Shown here: positions 27,673-36,281 of the stretch, in pieces
Layout: the number at the start of each line of letters is the position of its first letter
How positions within the stretch are numbered: position 1 is the stretch's first letter
Assembly: GCF_015694345.1 (NCBI RefSeq)
Contig: NZ_JADQDC010000002.1
Coordinates: forward strand, 248,001-312,000
Source: Novosphingobium jiangmenense
GTDB lineage: Bacteria > Pseudomonadota > Alphaproteobacteria > Sphingomonadales > Sphingomonadaceae
DNA: 64,000 bases
Reading direction: 5' to 3'
Notes under the pieces: generated by a model
What the model saw: only the letters and a program-made list of their open reading frames with translations
Told to the model about the DNA's origin: nothing
Database searches by the model: none
Position numbers and translations under genes: made by a program

Positions 27673-29469
27673 ATGGCGGCACCGATACTCAGCTGGGAAG
27701 GCCTTGGCCTCGTCCAGGGCAATGGCTGGCTCTTCCAGGACCTAGACATTCATATCCAGCAGCGCGATCGGCTCGCGCTGATCGGGCGCAATGGCGCGGG
27801 CAAGACCACGCTGCTCAAGCTGCTGGGCGGGCAAGTCGATGCCGACAAGGGCACGCGTTCGATCCAGCCGGGCACGAAGATCGTGACGCTGGAGCAGGAT
27901 CCGTTCTTCACCGGCTTCGATACGCTGATGGACTTCGCGCTTTCGGGAAAGGATGCGCCCCCGCGGCACGAGGTCGAATCCATCGCGGGCCAGCTTGGCA
28001 TAGACCTTTCCCGCAAGGCTGACAGCGCCAGCGGTGGCGAGCGCCGCCGTGCCGCCCTTGCCCGCGCGCTCGCCAGCGAACCCGATCTGCTGTTGCTCGA
28101 CGAACCGACCAACCACCTCGATCTTGCTGCGATCGACTGGCTGGAAGACTGGCTGCAGCGCTATCGTGGCGCCTTCGTGGTCATCAGCCATGACCGTACC
28201 TTCCTCGAGCGCCTGACCAAGGCGACGCTGTGGCTAGACCGCGGCTCGCTGCGCCGCAAGGACATCGGTTTCGGCGGCTACGAAGCGTGGATGGAACAGG
28301 TCTATGCCGAGGAAGCCCGCGCCGCAGACAAGCTTGATGCCAAGCTGAAGATCGAGGCGCACTGGCTCGAGCGCGGCGTGACCGCACGGCGCAAGCGCAA
28401 CCAGGGACGTCTCGAGAAGCTGTGGGAAATGCGGGCGCAGCGCGCTGCCATGCTCAGCCCGCAGGGCACGGCCAAGCTCGCCATCGCTAGCGACGATGCC
28501 AAGAGCAAGGCGGTGATCGTGGCGGACCACGTGAACAAGTCGTTCGGTGAGCGCCCGATCGTCAAGGACTTCACCCTGCGCATCACCCGCAAGGACCGCA
28601 TCGGCGTGGTCGGCTCCAACGGCGCCGGCAAGACGACGCTGCTCAAGCTGCTGACCGGCGAACTGGAACCCGACAGCGGGACCATCACCCTCGCCAAGAC
28701 GCTGCAGGGCGTGATGATCGACCAGCAGCGCAGCCTGATGGCGCCGGACAAGCGCGTGCGCGACGTGCTGGCCGATGGCAGCGACTGGATCGACGTGCGC
28801 GGCGTACGCAAGCACATCCAGGGCTATCTCAAGGACTTCCTGTTCGATCCGGGTTTGGTCGAGGCACGGGTCGGTACGCTTTCGGGCGGCGAGCGTTCGC
28901 GCCTGCTGCTGGCGCGCGAATTTGCCCGTTTCTCCAATCTGCTGGTGCTCGACGAGCCGACCAACGACCTCGATCTCGAAACGCTCGATCTGCTGCAGGA
29001 AGTGATCTCGGACTACGATGGCACCGTGCTGATCGTCAGCCACGACCGCGACTTCCTCGATCGCACGGTAACGATCACGCTTGGCATGGATGGCACCGGC
29101 AAGGTCGATATCGTGGCCGGTGGCTATGCCGACTGGGAGAAGATCAGGAAGCAGCGGCTGGCCGGCAAGCCGGTGGCGAAGAGCAGCGGTTCCGAAAAGA
29201 CCGAGGCCGCGACGCCTCCGCCCCCGCAGCCGCCAAAGAAGGGCAAACTCTCCTACAAGGACCAGCGCGACTACGAACTGCTGCCCAAGCGCATCGAGGA
29301 ACTGGACGCGGCGATCGCGCGCGGCGAGGCGCAGCTGGCCGATCCGGACCTCTATGCGAAGGACCCCAAGAAGTTCGACGCTTTGATGGCCGCGCTTGAG
29401 AAAGTGCGCGGCGAGAAGGACGCGGCGGAAGAGCGCTGGCTGGAACTGGCGGAAATGGTCGAGGGCTGA
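27673..29469 (+). CDS. ABC-F family ATPase (Uup-like)
   Basis: Soluble, non-transport ABC-F protein of 598 residues with two ATPase domains in one chain (Walker A GRNGAGKTTLL and GSNGAGKTTLL, signatures SGGERRR and SGGERSR, both with LLDEPTNHLDL-type Walker B). A linker lies between them. The C-terminal extension (about 505-598), Lys/Glu-rich and coiled-coil, is the mark of Uup, which acts on ribosomes and branched DNA. EttA and antibiotic-resistance ABC-F members lack it. ATG 27673. It is divergent from the PepSY gene. Confidence 0.88.
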   Translation: MAAPILSWEGLGLVQGNGWLFQDLDIHIQQRDRLALIGRNGAGKTTLLKLLGGQVDADKGTRSIQPGTKIVTLEQDPFFTGFDTLMDFALSGKDAPPRHEVESIAGQLGIDLSRKADSASGGERRRAALARALASEPDLLLLDEPTNHLDLAAIDWLEDWLQRYRGAFVVISHDRTFLERLTKATLWLDRGSLRRKDIGFGGYEAWMEQVYAEEARAADKLDAKLKIEAHWLERGVTARRKRNQGRLEKLWEMRAQRAAMLSPQGTAKLAIASDDAKSKAVIVADHVNKSFGERPIVKDFTLRITRKDRIGVVGSNGAGKTTLLKLLTGELEPDSGTITLAKTLQGVMIDQQRSLMAPDKRVRDVLADGSDWIDVRGVRKHIQGYLKDFLFDPGLVEARVGTLSGGERSRLLLAREFARFSNLLVLDEPTNDLDLETLDLLQEVISDYDGTVLIVSHDRDFLDRTVTITLGMDGTGKVDIVAGGYADWEKIRKQRLAGKPVAKSSGSEKTEAATPPPPQPPKKGKLSYKDQRDYELLPKRIEELDAAIARGEAQLADPDLYAKDPKKFDALMAALEKVRGEKDAAEERWLELAEMVEG

Positions 29470-29538
29470 TGGCATCGGTCAAGTCCATCTGCCCGCACTT
29501 GTACTAAAGGATCTCGCAAAGGCCTTGCCTGACCCCTT

Positions 29539-29575
29539 CCGTTGCCGTTAAGCAAAAATCACCGTTGCGGTTAAG
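29539..29575 (+). promoter_or_regulatory. 14-bp direct repeats upstream of the XRE regulator
   Basis: CCGTTGCCGTTAAG (29539-29552) and CCGTTGCGGTTAAG (29562-29575) match at 13 of 14 bases and are spaced 23 bases start to start, close to two helical turns. They sit 25 bases before the ATG of the XRE regulator, where an autorepressor could bind. The binding protein is not proven. Confidence 0.5.
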
Positions 29576-29600
29576 ACGGAGATGGACAAGGGTCGCGCGC

Positions 29601-30173
29601 ATGATCAACCGAATCCGCGATATTCGCCGCCAGAAGGGCATGACGCTGGCTGACGTTGCCGAACGGTGCGATCCGCCGACAACGGCCCAGACGATCGGCC
29701 GCCTCGAAACCGGCACGCGCAGCCTTTCGCTCACCTGGATGAACCGCATCGGAGCCGCCCTTGGCGTCGATCCGCAATTGCTGGTCAAGGCCGAGGAAGA
29801 CAGCCCGACTCATCTCGTCGCCCGCCTCGGCCCCAATGGCGCGGAGGCACTGGCCAAGCCGATGGACGCGATCCTGCCCGTCGCGCTGGACGGTTCTGCG
29901 CGCCTGATGGCTCTGGCCGTCGAAGCCAGCGCCGGGGAGTACCGCGCCGGCGATCAGGTGTGGCTGCGCGAGATTGATCCCGAGGACTTTGGCCGCGCCT
30001 TCAACCGCGACGTTCTTGCCCCGCGAACCGGCGGGCGCTTCGCGTTCGGCAGGCTGATCGATCAGCGCGACGGTCGCGTAGCCTTGCTTCCTCCCGGTCC
30101 CGGCCAGCGTCAGGTCGTGATCGATCGCCCCGCCTGGCTGGGGGTTGCCGAGATGCTCGTGCGCAAACTCTGA
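29601..30173 (+). CDS. XRE-family transcriptional regulator
   Basis: Regulator of 190 residues. The N-terminal helix-turn-helix (INRIRDIRRQKGMTLADVAE, then TTAQTIGRLETGTRSLSLTW; residues 1-65) is a typical lambda-Cro fold. The C-terminal half (about 95-190, GDQVWLREIDPEDFGRAFNR onward) resembles an S24/LexA-like fold without a visible Ser/Lys protease pair, and may be a sensing or dimer domain. ATG 29601 fits the start of the first helix. Only one base separates its stop from the GTG of the glycosyltransferase, so they are coupled. Confidence 0.82.
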   Translation: MINRIRDIRRQKGMTLADVAERCDPPTTAQTIGRLETGTRSLSLTWMNRIGAALGVDPQLLVKAEEDSPTHLVARLGPNGAEALAKPMDAILPVALDGSARLMALAVEASAGEYRAGDQVWLREIDPEDFGRAFNRDVLAPRTGGRFAFGRLIDQRDGRVALLPPGPGQRQVVIDRPAWLGVAEMLVRKL

Positions 30174-30174
30174 C

Positions 30175-31362
30175 GTGAGGCGCCTCCTCTCGATCTCGAC
30201 GCTCTACCCCGCAACAGGAAGGCCCGGCTTCGGCCGGTTCGTCGGGCGTCAGATGCAGGCGCTTGGGGCACGCGGAGATTGGGACGTCACCGTCATCAAT
30301 CCACTCGGCATGCCGCCCGTGCCGATGAAGCGCTATGCCTCGCTCAAGAGCGTGCCGGAATGCGAACAGCAGGGGCCGGTGACGATCCACCATCCCCGTT
30401 TTCTTCTGGTCCCCGGCCTGTCGGGCCCGGTCAACCCGGCGCTGATCGCCCATGCGGTGCTGCCGCTCGCCAAACGCCTCCATGCAGAGCAGCCGTTCGA
30501 TCTGGTTGATGCGCAGTTCTTCTATCCCGACGGCCCGGCCGCCGCCAAGGTTGCGCGCGCGCTGGAACTGCCGCTGGCGATCAAGGCGCGCGGGTCGGAC
30601 ATTCATCTGTGGGGCAATCGGTCCTGGCCGCGTCGGCAGATGATCGAGGCGGCGCGGCAATCTACCGTGCTGCTCGCAGTCTCGCAGGCGCTGGCGAACG
30701 ACATGGTCGAACTCGGCATGCCGGGCGAACGCATTCGGGTGCATTATACCGGGTTGGACCGGGAACGCTTTCGCCCACTGGAGCGGCAAGCGGCAAGACA
30801 GCTGGTTTCCGCCCTGCCCTCGCTTCATATCTGGTCGGAAGGCAGGCTGCTGCTCTGCGTTGGCGCCCTCCTGCCGATCAAAGGACAGGCGCTGGCCATC
30901 AGCGCGCTGACGTCGCTGCCCGAGGACGTGCGGCTCGCCATCGCCGGAACCGGCACGGATGAAGTGGCGCTGCGCCGGCTGGTGCAGCAGTTGGGGTTGG
31001 AGGCGCGGGTGCACTTCCTCGGCACTGTCGAGCACGACGTTCTGCCGCACCTGCTCTGCGCCGCCGACGTGATGGTCCTGCCATCGGAACGCGAAGGCCT
31101 CGCCAACGCCTGGATCGAATCGCTGGCCTGTGGAACCCCGGTGATCATTCCCGATATCGGCGGCGCACGCGAAGTGGTTCGCGATGCCAGCGCCGGACGG
31201 ATCGTCGAACGCACTCCCGAGGCGATTGCCCGGGCTGTGTCAGATCTGCTTGAGTCACCGCCTGCGCAGGAGGCCGTTGCCGCCAATGCAGAGCGCTTCA
31301 GCTGGGACGCCAACGCCGCATCGCTGGCGGCCATATACGAAGAAGCGGCGGCGAAGCGCTGA
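30175..31362 (+). CDS. GT4-family glycosyltransferase
   Basis: Predicted cytoplasmic or membrane-associated glycosyltransferase of 395 residues with the two-domain GT-B fold. The N-terminal domain opens with STLYPATGRPGFGRFVGRQM, and the C-terminal half has LLCVGALLPIKGQ, HFLGTVEHDVLPHLLCAADV, and the donor-binding PSEREGLANAWIESLACGTP with the EX7E pattern. The sugar and acceptor are unknown; envelope polysaccharide synthesis is the likely setting. The GTG start lies one base after the stop of the XRE gene. A strong hairpin overlaps its end. Confidence 0.87.
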   Translation: MRRLLSISTLYPATGRPGFGRFVGRQMQALGARGDWDVTVINPLGMPPVPMKRYASLKSVPECEQQGPVTIHHPRFLLVPGLSGPVNPALIAHAVLPLAKRLHAEQPFDLVDAQFFYPDGPAAAKVARALELPLAIKARGSDIHLWGNRSWPRRQMIEAARQSTVLLAVSQALANDMVELGMPGERIRVHYTGLDRERFRPLERQAARQLVSALPSLHIWSEGRLLLCVGALLPIKGQALAISALTSLPEDVRLAIAGTGTDEVALRRLVQQLGLEARVHFLGTVEHDVLPHLLCAADVMVLPSEREGLANAWIESLACGTPVIIPDIGGAREVVRDASAGRIVERTPEAIARAVSDLLESPPAQEAVAANAERFSWDANAASLAAIYEEAAAKR

Positions 31363-31376
31363 GCCTCGCCGCCGCT
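31344..31376 (+). terminator. terminator hairpin at the end of the glycosyltransferase gene
   Basis: AGCGGCGGCGA (31344-31354) pairs perfectly with TCGCCGCCGCT (31366-31376), followed by GGATTTTC. The stem spans the stop codon. It separates the XRE-glycosyltransferase transcript from the convergent secF. Confidence 0.6.
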
Positions 31377-31398
31377 GGATTTTCTCAGGTCAGGCCGA

Positions 31399-32376
31399 TC
31401 ATGCGCCTTCGCGCGCAAGCCGCTCCTGCTTTTCGAGGGCGGTTTCGGTCGGCACGAAGCTGTTCGGGTTGACCTTCAGCCAGATCAGGATCGGCGCGGC
31501 CATGTAGATCGAGCTGTAGGTGCCGACGAAGATGCCGAGCGTGATGGCGGCGGTGAAGCCGAAGATCACGTCCGGGCCCAGCAGCAGCAGCGCCACCAGC
31601 GTGATCAGCATCGACAGCGAAGTCACGATCGTACGGTGCAGCGTCTCGTTGACCGACAGATCGAGCAGTTCCGGCATCGGCATCCTGCGGTACTTCTTCA
31701 TGTTCTCGCGGATGCGGTCATAGACCACGATGGTATCGTTCAACGAATAGCCGATCAGCGTCAGCAATGCCGCCACGATGTTCAGGTCGAACTCCATGCC
31801 GGTTATCGCAAACAGTCCGAGCGTCAGCGTCACGTCATGGACCAGCGCGAACAAAGCGCCGACACCGAACTGCCATTCGAAGCGCAGCCAGATATAAGCT
31901 GCCACCGCCAGCGAGGCGAGGCCGAGGGCCTTGAACGCGTCCCAGCCCAGTTCCTTCGAAACCTTGCCCGAGACCGAATCGACGCCGTCGATGCGGGCGT
32001 CGGCATGGTTCTTCTTGATGTCCGCCGTAATCGTGCGGGCCATCTTGTCGGCCAGCGCCGCTTCCTGCCCGGCACCTTCCGGCAGCTTCATCCGGATCGA
32101 GATCTCGTTCGGCTTGCCGTAGCGCTGGATGATCGGCTCGCCATAGCCGAGCTTGGCGACCTGATCGCGCAATTCGCCCACAGGCGCCTCGGCGCTGCGT
32201 TCGAAGGTCACGCGGATCATCTGGCCGCCGATGAAATCGACGCCAAGGTTGAGGCCCTTGGTCAGCACCAGACCCCACGACGCAGCCATCAGAATGATGC
32301 TGATCACGTAGAACGGGACACGCCACTTGAGGAAGTGGATGTTGGTATTGTCGGGAACGAGCTTGAGGAGTTTCAT
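31399..32376 (-). CDS. secF: protein translocase subunit SecF
   Basis: Membrane component of the SecDF accessory complex that uses proton motive force to pull proteins across the Sec channel. The 325 residues have the N-terminal helix, a periplasmic domain (FDVDFIGGQM-type NLGVDFIGGQMIRV), and five further helices including the conserved GYSLNDTIVVYDRIREN motif and the SVNETLHRTIVTSLS segment (here DLSVNETLHRTIVTSLSML). It is the last gene of yajC-secD-secF, 15 bases after secD. Confidence 0.97.
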   Translation of the reverse strand: MKLLKLVPDNTNIHFLKWRVPFYVISIILMAASWGLVLTKGLNLGVDFIGGQMIRVTFERSAEAPVGELRDQVAKLGYGEPIIQRYGKPNEISIRMKLPEGAGQEAALADKMARTITADIKKNHADARIDGVDSVSGKVSKELGWDAFKALGLASLAVAAYIWLRFEWQFGVGALFALVHDVTLTLGLFAITGMEFDLNIVAALLTLIGYSLNDTIVVYDRIRENMKKYRRMPMPELLDLSVNETLHRTIVTSLSMLITLVALLLLGPDVIFGFTAAITLGIFVGTYSSIYMAAPILIWLKVNPNSFVPTETALEKQERLAREGA

Positions 32377-32391
32377 CGCTTCATCCTCCTC

Positions 32392-33999
32392 TTACAATGC
32401 GATTTCGGTCGGGCGGGCGCGGCGGATCCACTGCGCCACCCACATGCGGGTGAGCGTGACGGCGGTGAACACCGAAGTGGCGATGCCGATCATCAGCACG
32501 ACCGCGAACCCCTTAACCGGGCCGGAGCCGAACGCGAACATCAGCACCGCCGCAATGACGTTGGTAATGTTGGCGTCAAAGATCGCGCGGCTGGCTTCCT
32601 TGTAGCCAAGCTCCACCGCCTGGACGACCTTGCGCCCACGGTGGCGCTCTTCGCGGATGCGCTCGTTGATCAGCACGTTGGCGTCAACCGCCGCGCCGAT
32701 GGTCAGCACGAAGCCGGCGATGCCGGGCAGGGTCAGCGTGGTGCCGATGATGCCCATGATGCCGAGGATCATCAGCACGTTGATGATGACCGCAAGGTTC
32801 GCATAGACGCCAAAGCGGCCGTAAGTCCCAAGAATGAAGATCGCGAGCGCCAGCGTGCCAACGCCCATCGCGATCACGCCCTTGCGGATCGAATCGGCGC
32901 CGAGGTCTGGCCCGACAGTGCGTTCTTCCACGACCTTGAGGTCCACCGGCAGCGCGCCCGAGCGCAGCGAGATCGCCAGCGCGTTGGCACTTTCCGTGGT
33001 GAAACGGCCCGAGATGATCGCGCTGCCGCCCATGATCGGTTCGTTGATCGTCGGGGCCGAGAGAATCTTGCCGTCGAGGATGATCGCAAACCGCTTGCCC
33101 ACGTTCTGCGTGGTCAGCTTCGCGAACTTGGCGCCACCATCGGTATTGAAGGTGATGTTGACGACCGGTTCGTTGGTCTGCTGGTTGTTGGTCTGCTGCG
33201 CATTGGTCAGCTGATCGCCACGGATGCCGCCAAGGCGCTTGACCGCTTCGGCAGGCGCGCCGCCGCCTTCGGTTGCGTTGGCATATGGCACGATCTCGCT
33301 GCCCGGAGGCGCAATCCCGCGGGCAACGTCGGACGGCAGTGCCGAACTGTCGAGCAGCTTGAATTCGAGCTTGGCGGTCTGGCCCAGCAGGTTCTTCAGC
33401 GCCTGCGGATCCTGCAGACCCGGCACCTGCACGACGATGCGCGTCGGGCCGGAGCGGATGATCGTCGGCTCCTTGGTGCCGAGCGCGTCGATGCGCTTGC
33501 GCACGACTTCGACCGCCGTGTCCATCGCCTGGGTGACGGCCTGGTTGATCCCGGCGTCGGTGGGCTTGAGGACGAAGCGGTTGCCGTCGACGACGTTGAT
33601 GTCCCAATCACGCTGGCCGGTCAGCCCCGCGCCATTGGTCAGCGGCAGCACGGCCTCGCGCACGGCATCGACCTGCGAGGGATCGGCCACGACGAACGTC
33701 AGCGCGCCGTCGCGGTTGGAGATGTCGCTGATGCGGATATCTTTCCCATCCTGCTTCAGCTTGTTGCGGACCGATTCCTCCATGCCTTCGATGCGCTGCT
33801 GGCGCACCTGGGATGGATCGGCCTCGAGCAGGATGTGGCTGCCACCGGCAAGGTCGAGCCCGAGATTGACCTTGGGTTCGGGCAGTGCGGTCGGCCAGTT
33901 CAGGCCCATGGTGGCGGTAAGCGAGGGGATCGCGGCAGCAACGCAGACCAGCGTTACCAGCCAGAGCCAGATCACCTTCCAGCGCGGAAATTCGAGCAT
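32392..33999 (-). CDS. secD: protein translocase subunit SecD
   Basis: Partner of SecF, 535 residues. It has an N-terminal transmembrane helix, then NLGLDLAGGSHILLE (the SecD D1 signature), and a large periplasmic P1 domain. P1 carries two runs of VVNIT-type strands and a Gln/Asn-rich insert around 265-275. A six-helix SecD/SecF domain follows, with GAAVDANVLINERIREE, the proton-relay motif. The start at 33999 gives the normal length. It lies 27 bases after yajC. Confidence 0.97.
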   Translation of the reverse strand: MLEFPRWKVIWLWLVTLVCVAAAIPSLTATMGLNWPTALPEPKVNLGLDLAGGSHILLEADPSQVRQQRIEGMEESVRNKLKQDGKDIRISDISNRDGALTFVVADPSQVDAVREAVLPLTNGAGLTGQRDWDINVVDGNRFVLKPTDAGINQAVTQAMDTAVEVVRKRIDALGTKEPTIIRSGPTRIVVQVPGLQDPQALKNLLGQTAKLEFKLLDSSALPSDVARGIAPPGSEIVPYANATEGGGAPAEAVKRLGGIRGDQLTNAQQTNNQQTNEPVVNITFNTDGGAKFAKLTTQNVGKRFAIILDGKILSAPTINEPIMGGSAIISGRFTTESANALAISLRSGALPVDLKVVEERTVGPDLGADSIRKGVIAMGVGTLALAIFILGTYGRFGVYANLAVIINVLMILGIMGIIGTTLTLPGIAGFVLTIGAAVDANVLINERIREERHRGRKVVQAVELGYKEASRAIFDANITNVIAAVLMFAFGSGPVKGFAVVLMIGIATSVFTAVTLTRMWVAQWIRRARPTEIAL

Positions 34000-34026
34000 G
34001 GGCGGTCAGCCTTCAGGAAAGTGAGA

Positions 34027-34356
34027 TCAGTCGTTCGCCGGAGCGGAACCGGCCGGCGGCACGATGTCGCCAATGGTGGCCCGCACGGCCTTGACGCGAA
34101 CGTTCGGCCCGAGTTCGAGTTCGACATAGTGATCGTCGAGCTTGATCACCTTGCCGATCAGGCCCCCTGCCGTCACAACCATGTCGCCCTTTTTCATGCC
34201 TGCGATCTTGGCCTTGTGCTCCTTCTGCTGGCGCATCTGCGGGCGCAGGATCAGGAACCAGAAGATGAAGCCCATGGCCACCAGCGGCATGAAGGTCATC
34301 CAGGCGGGCGGCTGACCGGCATTGGCGGCGGCGGCGGAAAGAGTGCTGAGCATCAT
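34027..34356 (-). CDS. yajC: preprotein translocase subunit YajC
   Basis: Small single-pass membrane protein of 109 residues that associates with SecDF. It has a hydrophobic helix (PLVAMGFIFWFLILRPQMRQ), where the RPQ-rich end is the YajC signature, then a cytoplasmic domain with KKGDMVVTAGGLIGKV. Two consecutive ATGs (34356, 34353) are possible starts. It is the first gene of yajC-secD-secF. The 214 bases upstream, up to the tRNA, must hold its promoter. Confidence 0.95.
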   Translation of the reverse strand: MMLSTLSAAAANAGQPPAWMTFMPLVAMGFIFWFLILRPQMRQQKEHKAKIAGMKKGDMVVTAGGLIGKVIKLDDHYVELELGPNVRVKAVRATIGDIVPPAGSAPAND

Positions 34357-34530
34357 GGGTCCGTTTCTGGGATCGCAAGGCAAGGATTACAACCGGACCG
34401 GCTGCGGTTTTCCCGCATTCACCGGCCTCGGCCATATGAAGCGGGGCGGTTAGCAGTTTGGAATGACCAAGGCAATCTGACGCTGACTTGCGCCACGGCC
34501 CGCCCTTGGAACCTTTCGCCAATCTCGCGC

Positions 34531-34559
34531 TTGCCATCCTGAAAAGTGCTGCCTATAGG
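34531..34559 (+). promoter_or_regulatory. sigma-70-type promoter of tRNA-Pro
   Basis: TTGCCA (34531-34536) and TATAGG (34554-34559) are separated by 17 bases. Transcription would begin about six bases before the mature tRNA 5' end at 34572. Confidence 0.6.
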
Positions 34560-34571
34560 CGCGCTTCCGGT

Positions 34572-34648
34572 CGGGACGTAGCGCAGCCTGGTAGCGCATC
34601 ACACTGGGGGTGTGGGGGTCGGAGGTTCGAATCCTCTCGTCCCGACCA
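34572..34648 (+). tRNA. tRNA-Pro (anticodon GGG)
   Basis: A 77-base cloverleaf. The acceptor stem CGGGACG pairs with CGTCCCG, and the D arm has GCGC stems. The anticodon stem TCACA/TGTGG encloses the loop CTGGGGG, giving anticodon GGG. The T arm is GGAGG-TTCGAAT-CCTCT, and the 3' CCA is encoded. It reads CCC and CCU proline codons. Several apparent ORFs across it are artefacts. Confidence 0.97.
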
Positions 34649-34651
34649 ATC

Positions 34652-34690
34652 AAAAAGCCCGCGATGCTTCGGCAATTGCGGGCTTTTTTG
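34652..34690 (+). terminator. intrinsic terminator after tRNA-Pro
   Basis: AAAAAGCCCGC pairs with GCGGGCTTTTTT around a 15-base loop and ends in a run of six T, starting four bases after the tRNA CCA. Confidence 0.88.
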
Positions 34691-34844
34691 TATTCCGGCG
34701 GGTCGCAAACCGTCGCACGGAGGCAATCCCGCGCGATCTTGGTTAGTTTCTGGTAACTTCCGCCTGCTATTGCTCCGCCGCATGACGATCAGGCCGGCCA
34801 GACTTTGCAGCAGCGCGCCCTCCCACTCGCCGCGCGGACAGCGC

Positions 34845-35153
34845 ATGGTGGCGTTCAGCACTTTGCTCCTGCCGCTGGCGGTGATGCTCTCGGGTTGCAG
34901 CAAGGAACACGACGAGAAGCTCGAGGCTCGCCTGGCAGCGCTCGAAGCGAAAGCTGATGCTGCAGAACAGCGTTCACGGCAGGCCTTGAACATGGCCGCG
35001 CAATCCAATCCGGCCCCGGTTGCAGACGTGGGTACAGACCCGGGTTACGGCGAAGCGCAAGATCCGGGTGTCACGGACGACTCTCCCGACAGCGCGCTGT
35101 TCGACAATACCATCGAAGCGCCAGTCGCCCCCGCGATTGCTCCCGGCAACTGA
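34845..35153 (+). CDS. small coiled-coil lipoprotein
   Basis: Predicted lipoprotein of 102 residues, no named family. A signal peptide ends in the lipobox MLSGC (Cys18). It is followed by a charged heptad-like coiled-coil (about 20-50, [20 protein letters not shown]), much like the helical part of Lpp-type proteins, and then an acidic, Asp/Gly/Pro-rich unstructured tail. ATG 34845 gives a compact lipoprotein signal. An ATG at 34782 in the same frame would add 21 residues. It lies 76 bases upstream of aroQ on the same strand. Confidence 0.7.
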   Translation: MVAFSTLLLPLAVMLSGCSKEHDEKLEARLAALEAKADAAEQRSRQALNMAAQSNPAPVADVGTDPGYGEAQDPGVTDDSPDSALFDNTIEAPVAPAIAPGN

Positions 35154-35228
35154 GCTCCTCGGTCACTCGCCCTTGCGCCTTTGCCTGCAACGTCTATCAC
35201 GGTTGCGAAATCGCGATCGGGGGATCTG

Positions 35229-35681
35229 ATGACGCAAGCTTCCGGCCAGGGCACGACGGTCTACGTGCTGAACGGCCCCAACCTCAACCTGCTCGGCCTG
35301 CGCGAGCCTGAAATCTATGGCTCGCAGACGCTCGACGACATAGCGGGAATGCTTGAAGACCGGGGCCGCGAACTTGGTCTCGAGATCGACATGCGCCAGT
35401 CGAACCACGAAGGCCACCTGATCGACTGGCTGCACGAGGCGCAGGCCGAAGGCGTCAAGGCCGTCCTGCTCAATGCCGGTGCCTACACCCACACCTCGGT
35501 CGCCATCCACGATGCGATAAAGTCGATCAAGGTGCCGGTGATCGAGGTACATCTGTCCAATCCGCACAAGCGCGAGGCCTTCCGGCACCATTCCTATGTC
35601 GGGATGGCGGCGCTTGGCACGGTCTGCGGCTTCGGTGCGAACAGCTACCTTGCGGCATTGGATGCCGTTTCGCGCCTTTGA
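35229..35681 (+). CDS. aroQ: 3-dehydroquinate dehydratase, type II
   Basis: Third step of the shikimate pathway: removes water from 3-dehydroquinate. The 150-residue protein is a typical small type II enzyme with VLNGPNLNLLGLREPEIYG (general base tyrosine at the end), LNAGAYTHTSVAIHDAI, and EVHLSNPHKREAFRHHS, the substrate-binding loop. ATG 35229 follows GGGGGAT. It heads aroQ-accB-accC, a common alphaproteobacterial order. Confidence 0.97.
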   Translation: MTQASGQGTTVYVLNGPNLNLLGLREPEIYGSQTLDDIAGMLEDRGRELGLEIDMRQSNHEGHLIDWLHEAQAEGVKAVLLNAGAYTHTSVAIHDAIKSIKVPVIEVHLSNPHKREAFRHHSYVGMAALGTVCGFGANSYLAALDAVSRL

Positions 35682-35782
35682 AATAGGCGTTTTTCCACTT
35701 TCACTGCCCGCTGCCACTTGCCAGTCCATCCTGTTGGGGGCATGGCGCGCGGTCTGAATTCATACCCCGCGAGGAAATTCCA

Positions 35783-36271
35783 ATGGGTCACGAACGCGGC
35801 GACAAGGCCGACAACATGGCGATCGACGGCAAGCTGGTGCGCGAACTGGCAGAGCTTCTTGCCGAAACCGGATTGTCCGAGATCGAAGTCGAAGACGGTG
35901 AGCGCAAGATCCGCGTCGCTCGCCAGTTGACCGCAGCTCCGGTCGCACAGGTCGCCGTCGCGGCTCCCGCTCCGGTTGCCGCCGCTGCTCCCGCAGCCGC
36001 CCCTGCCGCTCCCGCTGCGGCCCCGGTTGAAGACCACGCCAACGCCGTCAAGTCGCCCATGGTCGGCACCTGCTACCTCGCCGCCGAACCGGGCGCTGCG
36101 AACTTCGTGTCCGTTGGCCAGAGCGTGAAGGCGGGCGAAACCCTGTTGATCATCGAGGCGATGAAGGTCATGAACCCGATCACTGCGCCCGCCGCTGGCG
36201 TGGTCAAGGCGATCCTCGTCGAGAACGCGCAGCCGGTCGAGTTCGACCAGCCGCTGGTCGTGATCGCGTAA
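35783..36271 (+). CDS. accB: biotin carboxyl carrier protein of acetyl-CoA carboxylase
   Basis: Carries the biotin that shuttles CO2 between AccC and the carboxyltransferase, in fatty-acid synthesis. The 162-residue protein has an N-terminal helical region, a long flexible Ala/Pro linker (about 50-85), and the biotinyl domain. The last contains EAMKVMNPI, whose lysine is biotinylated. ATG 35783 follows GAGGAA. Ten bases separate it from accC. Confidence 0.97.
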   Translation: MGHERGDKADNMAIDGKLVRELAELLAETGLSEIEVEDGERKIRVARQLTAAPVAQVAVAAPAPVAAAAPAAAPAAPAAAPVEDHANAVKSPMVGTCYLAAEPGAANFVSVGQSVKAGETLLIIEAMKVMNPITAPAAGVVKAILVENAQPVEFDQPLVVIA

Positions 36272-36281
36272 AGGCCCGGCA

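Noticed and set aside
31636..34542. Very long rightward open frame of 968 codons
   Set aside because: It lies antisense to secF, secD and yajC and its composition (His/Arg/Asp-rich) is typical of the complementary frame in high-GC DNA.
34450..35008. Open frames on the minus strand across the tRNA (peptides like [15 protein letters not shown])
   Set aside because: They are translations of tRNA-Pro on the wrong strand, a well-known annotation artefact.
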